Shown here piece by piece: positions 15,464 to 22,809 of a DNA stretch of 34,895 nt (its first letter is position 1; each line of letters starts with the position of its first letter). The translations under genes were made by a program, and so were the position numbers. The notes beneath the pieces were generated by a model, which ran no database searches, was not told where the DNA came from, and was given only the letters and a program-made list of their open reading frames with translations. Location of the stretch: the NCBI GenBank assembly GCA_026388095.1, contig JAPLKL010000065.1, positions 1 to 34,895 of the forward strand, given 5' to 3'. This DNA comes from Elusimicrobiota bacterium. Its GTDB lineage: Bacteria > Elusimicrobiota > Elusimicrobia > UBA1565 > UBA9628.

Positions 15464-16114
15464 ATGACTGACCAGGAGGGCGCGGCCCCAGCCGCGCCCG
15501 TTCCGCCGACGAGCTTCGGCCTCGAAGACATCCTGGGCGACGCCTTCGCGGCCTTCAAGGCCCGCTTCGGCTTAGTCCTGGGCTTCTTCGTGGTTTTCGC
15601 GGTCATCCAGGCCGTGTGCGGCAAGCTTTTCTTCATCGGCCTTTTCTTGACGCCGCACCTCATCGCGGGCTTCTCCTTGGTTCTGCTCAAGCTCCTGCGC
15701 GACGAGACCCCGGTCTTCACCGACCTCTTCAAGGGCTTCTCCTATTATATCCCCGTCCTGGTGGCCGGCCTGCTCATGGGCGTGTTCCTCACCATCGGCC
15801 TGTTCTGCCTCGTCGCCCCCGGAGTCTTCCTGGGTCTGATGTGGTCGCAGACCATGTTCCTCCTGGCCGATGACATCCGGAGTGCGGAAGCCGGCCGCAA
15901 GGACAAGGCCGCGGTCTCCGGCTGGAGCGCCATGCAGCGCTCCGCGGTGCTAATGGACGGCCAGAAGCTGCGCTTCCTCGGCTACGCCATCGTCCTGGCC
16001 ATCATCGGCCTGGCCGGCGCCGTCGCCGTGGGCATCGGCGTGCTCATCACCATACCCTTCGCCTGGCTGGCCGGCGCGGCCTTCTACAACCGTCTCACCA
16101 AGCCGGCGCATTAG
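15464..16114 (+). CDS. Integral membrane protein of unknown function
   Basis: I cannot name this 216-residue protein. Residues 1-20 are a Pro/Ala-rich cytosolic-looking stretch. Then SFGLEDILGDAFAAFKARFG leads into hydrophobic segments at about 35-55, 58-72, 90-120 and 170-205. FKGFSYYIPVLVAGLLMG and FCLVAPGVFLGLMWSQTMF resemble a general layout of DUF975-like or other small polytopic proteins with paired helices and a cytosolic amphipathic helix. It follows rpmB by six bases, with no clear ribosome binding site, so it may be translated from the rpmB transcript. The topology suggests inner-membrane location; no catalytic residues are apparent. Confidence 0.75.
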   Translation: MTDQEGAAPAAPVPPTSFGLEDILGDAFAAFKARFGLVLGFFVVFAVIQAVCGKLFFIGLFLTPHLIAGFSLVLLKLLRDETPVFTDLFKGFSYYIPVLVAGLLMGVFLTIGLFCLVAPGVFLGLMWSQTMFLLADDIRSAEAGRKDKAAVSGWSAMQRSAVLMDGQKLRFLGYAIVLAIIGLAGAVAVGIGVLITIPFAWLAGAAFYNRLTKPAH

Positions 16115-16179
16115 GTCCAAAGACTTCCCCCCTGCTGGGCCTTGAGTCCCATGCCTTTTCCCCGTCTCATTCCTACACT

Positions 16180-17637
16180 ATGGCAATGACAACCCGCTCC
16201 TGCGGTCGCTGGGCCGTCCTGACTTCCTGGCTTTTGGCGACCGCCCTCCCGGCCGCCTCCCAGCAGGTGGTCTACCAACCGGTCCGCTTGCCGGCCGCGG
16301 TTTTGGCCGCCCCCATGGTGGGGACCCACCTGGGCGCCATGGCCGCGCCGACGCTCCATGCGACCCTCTCCCCTTCGCTCCTGACCCCATCGCTCTCGCC
16401 GTCCCTCATGCCCCGGGTCCAGGTCCCCTCTTTGTCGCCTTCCGCGGTCCCGCAGGTCGCGGTCCCCGGGCTCGTGCCGGCCCCGTCCGCGGGCCGGACC
16501 GTCGCCGCTCCGGATTGGGCGAAGTCCTGGGTCCCCAACGCAGCGGGCCTCCATGTCCCGGCCGGCCACGAGTCTTTGGCCACGGACTCGAGCGCCGAGC
16601 TGCACAAGGCGATCTCGGACCCGCGGGGCGCGTCCCTCTCGCAGGTCTTCTCCTCCGTTTACGACGGCCACAGCCGGGCGGCCGCGGCCGTGGACCTATC
16701 GCCCGCGGAAGCGCCTGCCGCTCCCGCTGCCGGCTATCTCGCCGAGGCCCGGGGCCTCTCCGGCTCCCAGCTCCTGGGCTCGCTGCACCAGATCACCGGC
16801 CGCAACTATCACAGCCACGACTACCGGGAGGCCAGCCAGTACCTGTTCGGCACGGCCTACAACATCACCAGTCACGGAGTGCGCGGAGTCATCGACGCCT
16901 ATTCCGGGATCTTCGTGCCCGGCACCAGCCACAACGGCGGCGACTATTCCGAGGGCGGGGACCAGGACGGCGACGGCTACCCGGAGCGCGACGGGATGAA
17001 CGTGGAGCACCCCTGGCCGCAATCCTTCTTCGACAAGGCCCTGCCCATGCGCTCGGACCTGCACCACCTCCTGCCCACCTTCCAGCATCCCAACAGCATG
17101 CGCTCCAACCTGCCCTTCGGCGAAGTGAAGGGCAGTCCCGATTACTCCAACAACGCGGGCGCCAAGGAAGGCGGCGGGGTCTTCGAGCCGCCGGACGTGT
17201 CCAAGGGCCTGGTCGCCCGCCACGTCCTCTATTTCTATACCCGCTACTACGACCGCAACATCATGCAGGGCGCCTACAACCACGGCTTCTTCAAGGACCG
17301 CATCGACATGTTCCTGCGCTGGAACCGGGAGCATCCCCCGACGGCCGACGAGTTGCGGGCCAACGACCTGATCGAGAAGTACCAGGGCAACCGCAACCCC
17401 TTCGTCGACGACCCCGCGCTGGCCGACCGCATCGGCGCGGAAGGCTTCGGCGCCGGCCCCGGCTTCGCCAAGGCTCAGCCCTCGGCCCGGCAGTTCGAGC
17501 CCTCCCGCCAGAGCCCGGACCGCGGCCAGGAGCCGGAGCGGCGGCACGGCAAGCACCACCACGGCGGCAACGACCGCCGCTACGCCGCGCCGGCCGCGCC
17601 AGCGCGCCTCTCCCCGCTGGACTTCGCCCTGAACTGA
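16180..17637 (+). CDS. Secreted endonuclease I-family nuclease
   Basis: This 485-residue protein has a C-terminal endonuclease I (EndA/NucM-type, beta-beta-alpha metal) domain that cuts DNA or RNA without sequence preference outside the cytoplasm. Key blocks are MNVEHPWPQSFF near residue 270 with the catalytic His, RSDLHHLLPT, NSMRSNLPFGEVKG, VFEPPDVSKGLVARHVLYF and KYQGNRNPFVDDP near residue 410. The N-terminus has a signal-like segment (RWAVLTSWLLATALPAAS). Residues 35-110 are a low-complexity Pro/Ser/Leu region with repeats such as PSLLTPSLSPSLMP, not part of the nuclease fold. The C-terminal tail is basic and His-rich (RRHGKHHHGG). It stands alone, and likely serves nutrient scavenging or defence against extracellular DNA. 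Confidence 0.85.
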   Translation: MAMTTRSCGRWAVLTSWLLATALPAASQQVVYQPVRLPAAVLAAPMVGTHLGAMAAPTLHATLSPSLLTPSLSPSLMPRVQVPSLSPSAVPQVAVPGLVPAPSAGRTVAAPDWAKSWVPNAAGLHVPAGHESLATDSSAELHKAISDPRGASLSQVFSSVYDGHSRAAAAVDLSPAEAPAAPAAGYLAEARGLSGSQLLGSLHQITGRNYHSHDYREASQYLFGTAYNITSHGVRGVIDAYSGIFVPGTSHNGGDYSEGGDQDGDGYPERDGMNVEHPWPQSFFDKALPMRSDLHHLLPTFQHPNSMRSNLPFGEVKGSPDYSNNAGAKEGGGVFEPPDVSKGLVARHVLYFYTRYYDRNIMQGAYNHGFFKDRIDMFLRWNREHPPTADELRANDLIEKYQGNRNPFVDDPALADRIGAEGFGAGPGFAKAQPSARQFEPSRQSPDRGQEPERRHGKHHHGGNDRRYAAPAAPARLSPLDFALN

Positions 17638-17646
17638 ACCTGAGTC

Positions 17647-17675
17647 TTGACGCAGGCCGCACCCCGCGTTATACT
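17647..17675 (+). promoter_or_regulatory. Sigma70-type promoter for the RDD-pseudopilin gene
   Basis: TTGACG (17647-17652) and TATACT (17670-17675) are separated by exactly 17 bases, close to the housekeeping consensus. The predicted start lies near 17682, leaving a leader of about 29 bases with an AGGAGG ribosome binding site just before the ATG at 17711. Confidence 0.75.
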
Positions 17676-17710
17676 CTGAGGCGTCTTCACCGTCTTCCCA
17701 GGAGGTCTTA

Positions 17711-18640
17711 ATGGACATCCCGCCCCAGACGCCCGAGGCCGGCGTCTCCTTGCAGGCTATCCCCCCCCAGGCCGCTCCGGTTGAGGCCGCCGCGCCCGCC
17801 CTCGTCCCGGCGGGCTTCTGGATACGCGCCGGCGCCTACATGATCGACGGCATCCTGATCACCCTCGGCCAGCTCCTGATCTTCGGCTTCCTGATCCTGG
17901 TGGGGATCCCGAAGACCGTGGCCAACCTGTGCAGTTCTCTTCTGGGCGTCGGCTACTTCGTCTGGATGCCCGTGGCCAACTCGGGCCAGACGGTGGGCAA
18001 GATGGCGGCCGGCATCGCGGTCGTGCGCATGGACGGCTCGCCGCTGACCTATCTGCGCTGCCTCGGCCGCTGGGCCGGCTATCTGGTCTCGACCATACTC
18101 GCGGGACTGGGCTTCGTGATCGCCGCCTTCACCGACCGGAAGCGCGCCCTGCATGATTACCTCGCCGACACCCGGGTCGTCTACGTCGAGCAGGTCGGCG
18201 GCGCGCGCAAGGCCCTGCTCGTCGCGCTGGCTCTGACGCCGGCGTTGCTGGGCGTCATCGCAGCCCTCGCCATCCCGAAATTCATGCAGGCGGCCGCCGC
18301 GGCCGGCGAGGAGTCGTCCCGGGGCCGGCTCACCGCGCTGCGCTCGGCCGTGGCCGCCTACAGCCGCGACAACCCGGGCCAGTTCCCGGCGGACCTCGCG
18401 ACACTCATGCCCAAATACCTGCCGGTCATCGACACCCTCAAGCTCAAAGACCATCAAGAGACCAACGACACCGCCGCCTACGACGCCTCGGCCTGCGCCG
18501 GCGCCGCCGTGGACCCGGGCAAGCTCCGTGACACGGGGAAATGGGGCTATGTCACGGACCCGGCCGCGTCCTGCCGAGGGGCCCTGTTCGTGGATTGCAC
18601 GCACACGGATGCGCGGCAGAAGCAATGGGCCTCCTATTAG
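17711..18640 (+). CDS. RDD-domain membrane protein fused to a pseudopilin-like domain
   Basis: This 309-residue protein joins two modules. Residues 35-165 form an RDD domain: AGFWIRAGAYMIDGILIT opens it, GQTVGKMAAGIAVVRMDG is the conserved loop, and RKRALHDYLADTRVVYV closes it. Residues 170-309 resemble the body of a type IV pilin or type II secretion pseudopilin. LLGVIAALAIPKFMQAA is the hydrophobic helix, then LTALRSAVAAYSRDNPGQFP and LMPKYLPVIDTL, ending with KWGYVTDPA and FVDCTHTDARQKQWASY. The usual prepilin peptidase site (G-FTLIE) is absent and the helix follows the RDD domain directly, so the pilin part is probably held in the membrane and not assembled. Two Cys (residues near 262 and 288) could form a disulfide. 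Function is unknown. Confidence 0.82.
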   Translation: MDIPPQTPEAGVSLQAIPPQAAPVEAAAPALVPAGFWIRAGAYMIDGILITLGQLLIFGFLILVGIPKTVANLCSSLLGVGYFVWMPVANSGQTVGKMAAGIAVVRMDGSPLTYLRCLGRWAGYLVSTILAGLGFVIAAFTDRKRALHDYLADTRVVYVEQVGGARKALLVALALTPALLGVIAALAIPKFMQAAAAAGEESSRGRLTALRSAVAAYSRDNPGQFPADLATLMPKYLPVIDTLKLKDHQETNDTAAYDASACAGAAVDPGKLRDTGKWGYVTDPAASCRGALFVDCTHTDARQKQWASY

Positions 18641-18661
18641 AATAGTTGGTAGAATGCATCC

Positions 18662-19999
18662 ATGCCGCCCCTGTCTGAGTTCGCCCGGCTCATCCGCCGC
18701 GCCGGCGTGGTCGGGGCCGGAGGCGCGGGCTTCCCTTCCTATGTAAAGGTCTCCTCCCGGGCCGAAACGGTCATCGTCAACGCCGCGGAGTGCGAGCCCC
18801 TTCTTCAGAAAGACCAGGAGATCCTGGAACATTTCGCTCCGGAGGTCGTCGCCGGCCTCGAATCGGTGGTGTCGGCGACCGGCGCCTCCCGGGGCGTCAT
18901 CGCCATCAAGGAGAAGCACGAGGAACTGGTCAAGCACCTGGAGAAAGCCGTGGCCGGAAAGAAGGCCCTCCGCGTCCACCGCTTGGGCGACTACTATCCG
19001 GCCGGCGACGAATACTGCCAGGTCTTCGAGGTCACGGGCAAGCTCATCCCCATGGGCGGCATCCCGCTCCAGGTCGGCGTCGTGGTCAACAACGTGGAGA
19101 CCCTTTACAACATGGCCCGGGCTCAGGACACCCCGGTGGTGGACACCTTCCTCACCGTGGCCGGAGCGGTCAAATCGCCCTGCACCTTGCGCCTGCCCGT
19201 AGGCGTCTCCATCGCGGAAGCCGTGGCCTTGGCCGGCGGCCCCTCGGCCAAGGACCCCGTGGCCCTGGACGGCGGGGCCATGATGGGCAAGGTGGCCGAG
19301 GACTTCTCCGCGCCCATCACCAAGACCAGCGGCGGCCTCATCATCCTGCCGCGCGAGCATCCCCTGGTGCGGCGCAAGGCCGCGGGGCGGGCCGCTTTCG
19401 ACCGCGCCGGTAAGTCCGCCTGCGACCAATGCACCCTGTGCACGGAGCTCTGCCCCCGCTATCTCCTAGGCTACGACATCCAGCCGCACAAGGTCATGCG
19501 CAGCCTGCTGTTCTCTCCCCCGGACCGCAAGCCCTGGAACCACTGGGCTTTGCTCTGCTGCGAGTGCAAGCTCTGCAGCCTCTTCGCCTGCCCGGAGAAC
19601 CTCAACCCCGGCGACATCTGCGGCTTCACCAAAGGCGACCTCGCGGCCCAGAAGGTCAACTGGAAGAACTCCCCCTTGAACCGCGGCCAGGAGCCGCGCG
19701 CCCATCCCATCCGGCCCTGGCGACAGATCCCGGTGAGCCAACTCAAGAGCCGGCTGGGGCTGGAGGATTACGAGGCCGAGGCGCCCCTGCGCCAGGAACC
19801 CTACGCGCCGGCGCTGGTGCGCATCCCTCTCAAGCAGCACGTAGGCGTGCCGGCCAAGCCCCTGGTGACTGCGGGGCAGACGGTCAAACGCGGTGACGTG
19901 ATCGGCGAGGTCCCCGAGGACCAGTTGGGAGTGCCGGTGCACGCCAGCATCTCCGGCAAGGTGACCGCGGTCAAGGATTTCGTGGAGATAACTGCATGA
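18662..19999 (+). CDS. pduS: PduS/RnfC-like flavin and Fe-S electron-transfer protein
   Basis: This 445-residue protein resembles PduS, the cobalamin reductase of propanediol-utilising microcompartments, and the RnfC/NuoF-like group. AGVVGAGGAGFPSYVK (15-30) is the nucleotide/FMN-binding glycine loop, and NAAECEPLLQKD follows. Two 4Fe-4S sites are complete: Cys254, Cys257, Cys260 and Cys264 in CDQCTLCTELCPR, and Cys299/300, Cys302, Cys305 and Cys310 in CCECKLCSLFACPE. A C-terminal barrel-sandwich (SLBB/RnfC-type) segment ends in VHASISGKVTAVKDFVEI. The ATG lies six bases after TAGAAT (18650-18655), with no ribosome binding site, so the message may be leaderless. Its stop overlaps the PduT-like start. 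It should pass electrons from NADH to the shell protein's Fe-S centre or to a cofactor. Confidence 0.83.
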   Translation: MPPLSEFARLIRRAGVVGAGGAGFPSYVKVSSRAETVIVNAAECEPLLQKDQEILEHFAPEVVAGLESVVSATGASRGVIAIKEKHEELVKHLEKAVAGKKALRVHRLGDYYPAGDEYCQVFEVTGKLIPMGGIPLQVGVVVNNVETLYNMARAQDTPVVDTFLTVAGAVKSPCTLRLPVGVSIAEAVALAGGPSAKDPVALDGGAMMGKVAEDFSAPITKTSGGLIILPREHPLVRRKAAGRAAFDRAGKSACDQCTLCTELCPRYLLGYDIQPHKVMRSLLFSPPDRKPWNHWALLCCECKLCSLFACPENLNPGDICGFTKGDLAAQKVNWKNSPLNRGQEPRAHPIRPWRQIPVSQLKSRLGLEDYEAEAPLRQEPYAPALVRIPLKQHVGVPAKPLVTAGQTVKRGDVIGEVPEDQLGVPVHASISGKVTAVKDFVEITA

Positions 20000-20544
20000 A
20001 CAATGCCATCGGCGGGGTGGAGCTTTCCAGCATGGCGCGCGGCTTCGACGTGACCGACACCATGCTCAAGACCGCGCCCGTCAAGCTCCTGCTGGCGCGG
20101 ACGGTCTGCCCGGGCAAATACATCGTCCTGGTCACGGGCGAGGTCGCCGACGTGCAGGCCAGCGTGGACGCCGGCGGCAACCGCGCCGGCGTCTCCTGCG
20201 TGGACCGCTTCGTCATCCCCAACATCCACCCCGAGGTCATGCCCGCCATCTCCGGCACGGCGCTGGTGGACAAGCTCGAGGCCCTGGGCGTCGTGGAGGC
20301 CTTCTCGATCTCGGCCATGATCGAGGGCGCCGACGCCGCGGTCAAGGCCGCGTCCGTTCGCCTCATCGAGCTGCGCCTGGCCATGGCCATGGGCGGCAAG
20401 GCCTTCGTGACCATGACCGGCAGCGTGGCCTCCGTGGACACGGCCGTGGCCGCGGCCGCGGCCGCGGTGGGCCGCCGCGGGCTCCTGGTCGAGAAGGTGG
20501 TCATCCCGCAGCCCCGGCCGGAACTCTTCACCGAGATGCTCTAG
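19996..20544 (+). CDS. pduT: PduT-like tandem BMC-domain shell protein
   Basis: This 182-residue protein has two bacterial microcompartment (BMC) domains, roughly residues 1-92 and 93-182, and so would form a trimeric pseudohexamer in a protein shell. It aligns with PduT along its length: IGGVELSSMARGFDVTD, ARTVCPGKYIVLVTGE, FVIPNIHPEVMPAISG, then VVEAFSISAMIEGADAAVKA and VVIPQPRPELFTEML. Cys38 in TVCPGK is in the exact position of the PduT cysteine that holds a 4Fe-4S cluster at the trimer pore. The ATG overlaps the PduS-like stop (ATGA), so the two are translationally coupled and likely interact. No other shell or microcompartment enzyme gene is in the window. Confidence 0.88.
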   Translation: MNNAIGGVELSSMARGFDVTDTMLKTAPVKLLLARTVCPGKYIVLVTGEVADVQASVDAGGNRAGVSCVDRFVIPNIHPEVMPAISGTALVDKLEALGVVEAFSISAMIEGADAAVKAASVRLIELRLAMAMGGKAFVTMTGSVASVDTAVAAAAAAVGRRGLLVEKVVIPQPRPELFTEML

Positions 20545-20549
20545 CCGCC

Positions 20550-21326
20550 ATGGGCGGCGGGCTGGAGGTCGTGGTGCTGGGCTCAGGGGCCTTCACCCCG
20601 GCGCGCAAACCGAGCCAGGTGCGCAACCCGGCCGGCTACGCGGTGCGCTTGCCCGGCGGACTCCTGCTCTTCGACCTGGGCTTCGGAGACCTCTGGCAGC
20701 TGGCGCGCTCGGGCCTGCGCCCCGCCGCGGCCAGCGACCTGTTCCTGACGCACCGCCATCCCGACCATGCGGGCGACCTGGCCGCCCTGCTCTTCCATCT
20801 GCGCTACGACGAGCCTCCGCGCTCCGGCCGGCTGCGCCTATGGGGCCCCGCCGGCCTGGCCGGGTTCGTGGCGCGGCTGCGGCGGGCATTCCATCCCTGG
20901 CTGGAGCCCCGGGGCTACCGCCTGGAGCTCCGCGTGCTCGCCGACGGGGACCGGGCCTGCGGAGCGGGCTGGCGCGTGGACGCCCTGCGCGCCCCGCACC
21001 CCACCCCGGCGCTGAGCTACCGTCTGCGCGCCGCCGGCCGCAGCGTGGTCTTCTCGGGAGACACCGGTCCCAACCCGCGCCTGGAACGCTTCGCGGCCGG
21101 CTGTGACCTGCTCATCCTGGAAGCCACTCTGCCTGCGGGCCGCCGGGAGCCCGGCCATCTCGATGCGGAGCAGGCGCTGGCCGCGGCCCGGGCCGCGGCG
21201 CCGCGCCTGACCGTGTTCTCACACCTGTCCGAGGGATCGGAGGCGGACCTGCGCCGCCTGCTCAGACGTGCGCCCCGCCTGCCTGGGAAGGTCGCCCAGG
21301 ACGGCATGCGCCTGCGGTATCGGTGA
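20550..21326 (+). CDS. MBL-fold metallohydrolase, ribonuclease Z-like
   Basis: This 258-residue protein has the metallo-beta-lactamase fold. Metal ligands are His68, His70, Asp72 and His73 in LTHRHPDHAGD, a later His in APHPTPALSYRL, and Asp in VFSGDTGPNPRLE near residue 170. LEVVVLGSGAFTPARKPSQVRNPAG at the N-terminus (shown here in part) resembles the GTG/GSG.P......S opening of RNase Z and ElaC-type enzymes. The terminal His is in VFSHLSEG. It follows the PduT-like gene by five bases, so it may share that transcript. RNase Z proper would carry a longer flexible arm, so a general phosphodiesterase or hydrolase role is equally possible. Confidence 0.82.
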   Translation: MGGGLEVVVLGSGAFTPARKPSQVRNPAGYAVRLPGGLLLFDLGFGDLWQLARSGLRPAAASDLFLTHRHPDHAGDLAALLFHLRYDEPPRSGRLRLWGPAGLAGFVARLRRAFHPWLEPRGYRLELRVLADGDRACGAGWRVDALRAPHPTPALSYRLRAAGRSVVFSGDTGPNPRLERFAAGCDLLILEATLPAGRREPGHLDAEQALAAARAAAPRLTVFSHLSEGSEADLRRLLRRAPRLPGKVAQDGMRLRYR

Positions 21327-21339
21327 TTCCGCGGGCCGG

Positions 21340-21367
21340 TTGAACTCCGCCGCGGGTTTGGTACAAT
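21340..21367 (+). promoter_or_regulatory. Probable sigma70-type promoter of the OmpA-family lipoprotein
   Basis: TTGAAC (21340-21345) and TACAAT (21362-21367) are 16 bases apart. The start site would fall only a few bases before the ATG at 21377, leaving a very short leader with no clear ribosome binding site. Confidence 0.6.
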
Positions 21368-21376
21368 GGGCGTGAT

Positions 21377-22381
21377 ATGAAAAGGATTTCCTGGGTCCTC
21401 GTCGTACCGCTCCTGCTGGCCGGCTGCGCTTCGGGCAAGCTCAAGCTGCTCCAGGCGAAATTCGATCGCTGCGAGCTCAGCTCCGGCGAGCTGCGCAAGC
21501 AGGTCCATGAGGGCGAAGACAAGGTCGCGGCCCTGCAGTCACAGATCAAGGGCCTCGAGGACCAGGCCGCGGACCTCGACGGCAAGCTCACGGCGCAGCA
21601 GGAACGCGTCGACTCCCTGAGCAAATCCAACCAGGACCTGCGCTCGACCATCAAGTCCAGCACCGGCCAACTCTCGGGCAAGGTCGCGGAGCTCGTCAAG
21701 GAAAAAGACGACATCTCCCGCAGCCTGGACACGGTCAAGAATGAGAAGATCGCCTCGGACCGAGCCAAGGCCAACCTGAAATCGGCTCGGGATCGGCTCG
21801 CCGCCGAGCTGGCCGCCGCGAAGGTCCGGCTCGACGAGCTGGCCGCGGCGGCCGCGGCCGACAAGGCCGAGAAGGACAAGGCCCAGGCCGCCCGCGGCGC
21901 GCGCCAAGCCAAGGCGCACGAGGACCTGGGCGCCTTGGCCGACGCGGTCCTGAAGGAGATGCAGGGCGATCAGGTCCGGATCGCGCAGGACGGAGACTCC
22001 GTCGTGCTGACTTTGCAGGAGCCGCTCCTGTTCAAGCCCCAGCAAGCCAAGCTGACCGAGGGCGGGGTGGCGCTCCTGGACCGCCTGGGCCGGACGCTGC
22101 AGTCCTTGAGCCCGCGCGCCATCCGCGTCGAGGGCCATTCCGACAACTCCACCATCAAGTGGGAGCTCTTCGGCAGCTTCACCAGCCATTGGGACCTCTC
22201 CTCGGCGCGGGCCACGGCCGTGGCCCGCTATCTGCACGAGCACGCCGGACTCGAAGCCCGGCGCCTGACCGCGGCGGGGTTCGGGGAGTTCCACCCGATC
22301 CAGGGCAACGACACCCCGGAGGGCCGCGAGGCCAACCGGCGCGTCGTGCTCGTCATCGACCCGGCCGGGACCACGCCATGA
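21377..22381 (+). CDS. OmpA-family lipoprotein with coiled-coil region
   Basis: This 334-residue envelope protein carries a lipobox, LLAGC, so Cys17 should be lipidated and the protein anchored in a membrane. Residues 25-200 are heptad-rich coiled coil (LSSGELRKQVHEGEDKVAAL, then long Lys/Ala/Glu-rich helices). The C-terminal domain from about residue 215 is OmpA-like and should bind peptidoglycan: PQQAKLTEGGVALLDRLG, IRVEGHSDNS, SSARATAVARYL and AAGFGEFHPIQGNDTPEGRE, NRRVVLVI. It resembles MotB/Pal-type proteins and probably ties a membrane to the cell wall. The stop overlaps the CPXCG gene as ATGA. It has its own promoter-like sequence upstream. Confidence 0.87.
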   Translation: MKRISWVLVVPLLLAGCASGKLKLLQAKFDRCELSSGELRKQVHEGEDKVAALQSQIKGLEDQAADLDGKLTAQQERVDSLSKSNQDLRSTIKSSTGQLSGKVAELVKEKDDISRSLDTVKNEKIASDRAKANLKSARDRLAAELAAAKVRLDELAAAAAADKAEKDKAQAARGARQAKAHEDLGALADAVLKEMQGDQVRIAQDGDSVVLTLQEPLLFKPQQAKLTEGGVALLDRLGRTLQSLSPRAIRVEGHSDNSTIKWELFGSFTSHWDLSSARATAVARYLHEHAGLEARRLTAAGFGEFHPIQGNDTPEGREANRRVVLVIDPAGTTP

Positions 22382-22668
22382 AGGCCCGCCCGCGACGGCA
22401 CGCGCGCCGCAAGCCGGCCCTTGGCCGCCGGGCCGCCCACAAGCGCCCGTCCTCCCGGGGCCCGGCCTTGGCTGAGGAAACCCTGCCGCGCGCGCAAGAG
22501 TGGGCCCAGGTCCCCTGCCCCTATTGCGGGGAGCAGCTCGAGGTCCTGGTCGGCGCCGACGAGGACGGACACACCCGCTTCGAGGACTGCTCGGTCTGCT
22601 GCCGCACCGTGTCCTTGCACGTCACTTGGGATGAAGGTGAGACGCAGGTGGAGGCGGTCAGGGACTAG
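22378..22668 (+). CDS. CPXCG-motif cysteine-rich protein
   Basis: This 96-residue protein has a basic N-terminus (about 35 residues rich in Arg, Lys and Pro) followed by VPCPYCGEQLEVLVGADEDG and FEDCSVCCRTVSLHVTW. The CPYCG and C..CC motifs fit the small CPXCG family, a zinc-ribbon-like group of unknown function widespread in proteobacteria and relatives. The basic N-terminal extension is longer than is usual for the family, whose members are about 60 residues. It starts in the stop codon of the OmpA-family lipoprotein gene and is therefore coupled to it. A strong hairpin cluster follows the stop. Confidence 0.75.
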   Translation: MKARPRRHARRKPALGRRAAHKRPSSRGPALAEETLPRAQEWAQVPCPYCGEQLEVLVGADEDGHTRFEDCSVCCRTVSLHVTWDEGETQVEAVRD

Positions 22669-22684
22669 CCCCTTGCCGTAACGA

Positions 22685-22793
22685 GCGAGTCGCCCCTTGG
22701 GCGACTCGCAACCGCCTCCCCCCCTATGAGGGGGGAGGCGGTTCCGTTAGGGGTGGCCAGCCGTACAGACAGGAGTCGCCCAGCGGGCGACTC
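22685..22793. terminator. Three consecutive strong hairpins between convergent genes
   Basis: Hairpin 1 pairs 22685-22695 with 22699-22709 (11 bp, 3-nt loop). Hairpin 2 pairs 22710-22723 with 22730-22743 (14 bp, perfect, with runs of C and G). Hairpin 3 pairs 22773-22781 with 22785-22793 (9 bp). Hairpins 1 and 3 share the same stem, GAGTCGCCC, so their arms can also swap partners. They lie between convergent genes and probably terminate both; there is no long T-run. Confidence 0.65.
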
Positions 22794-22809
22794 GGGCACC
22801 CCCCAAAGG

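Noticed and set aside
20550-21326. Assigning the MBL-fold protein as RNase Z
   Set aside because: The opening motif is similar, but the exosite arm typical of RNase Z cannot be made out, so only the fold-level call is kept.
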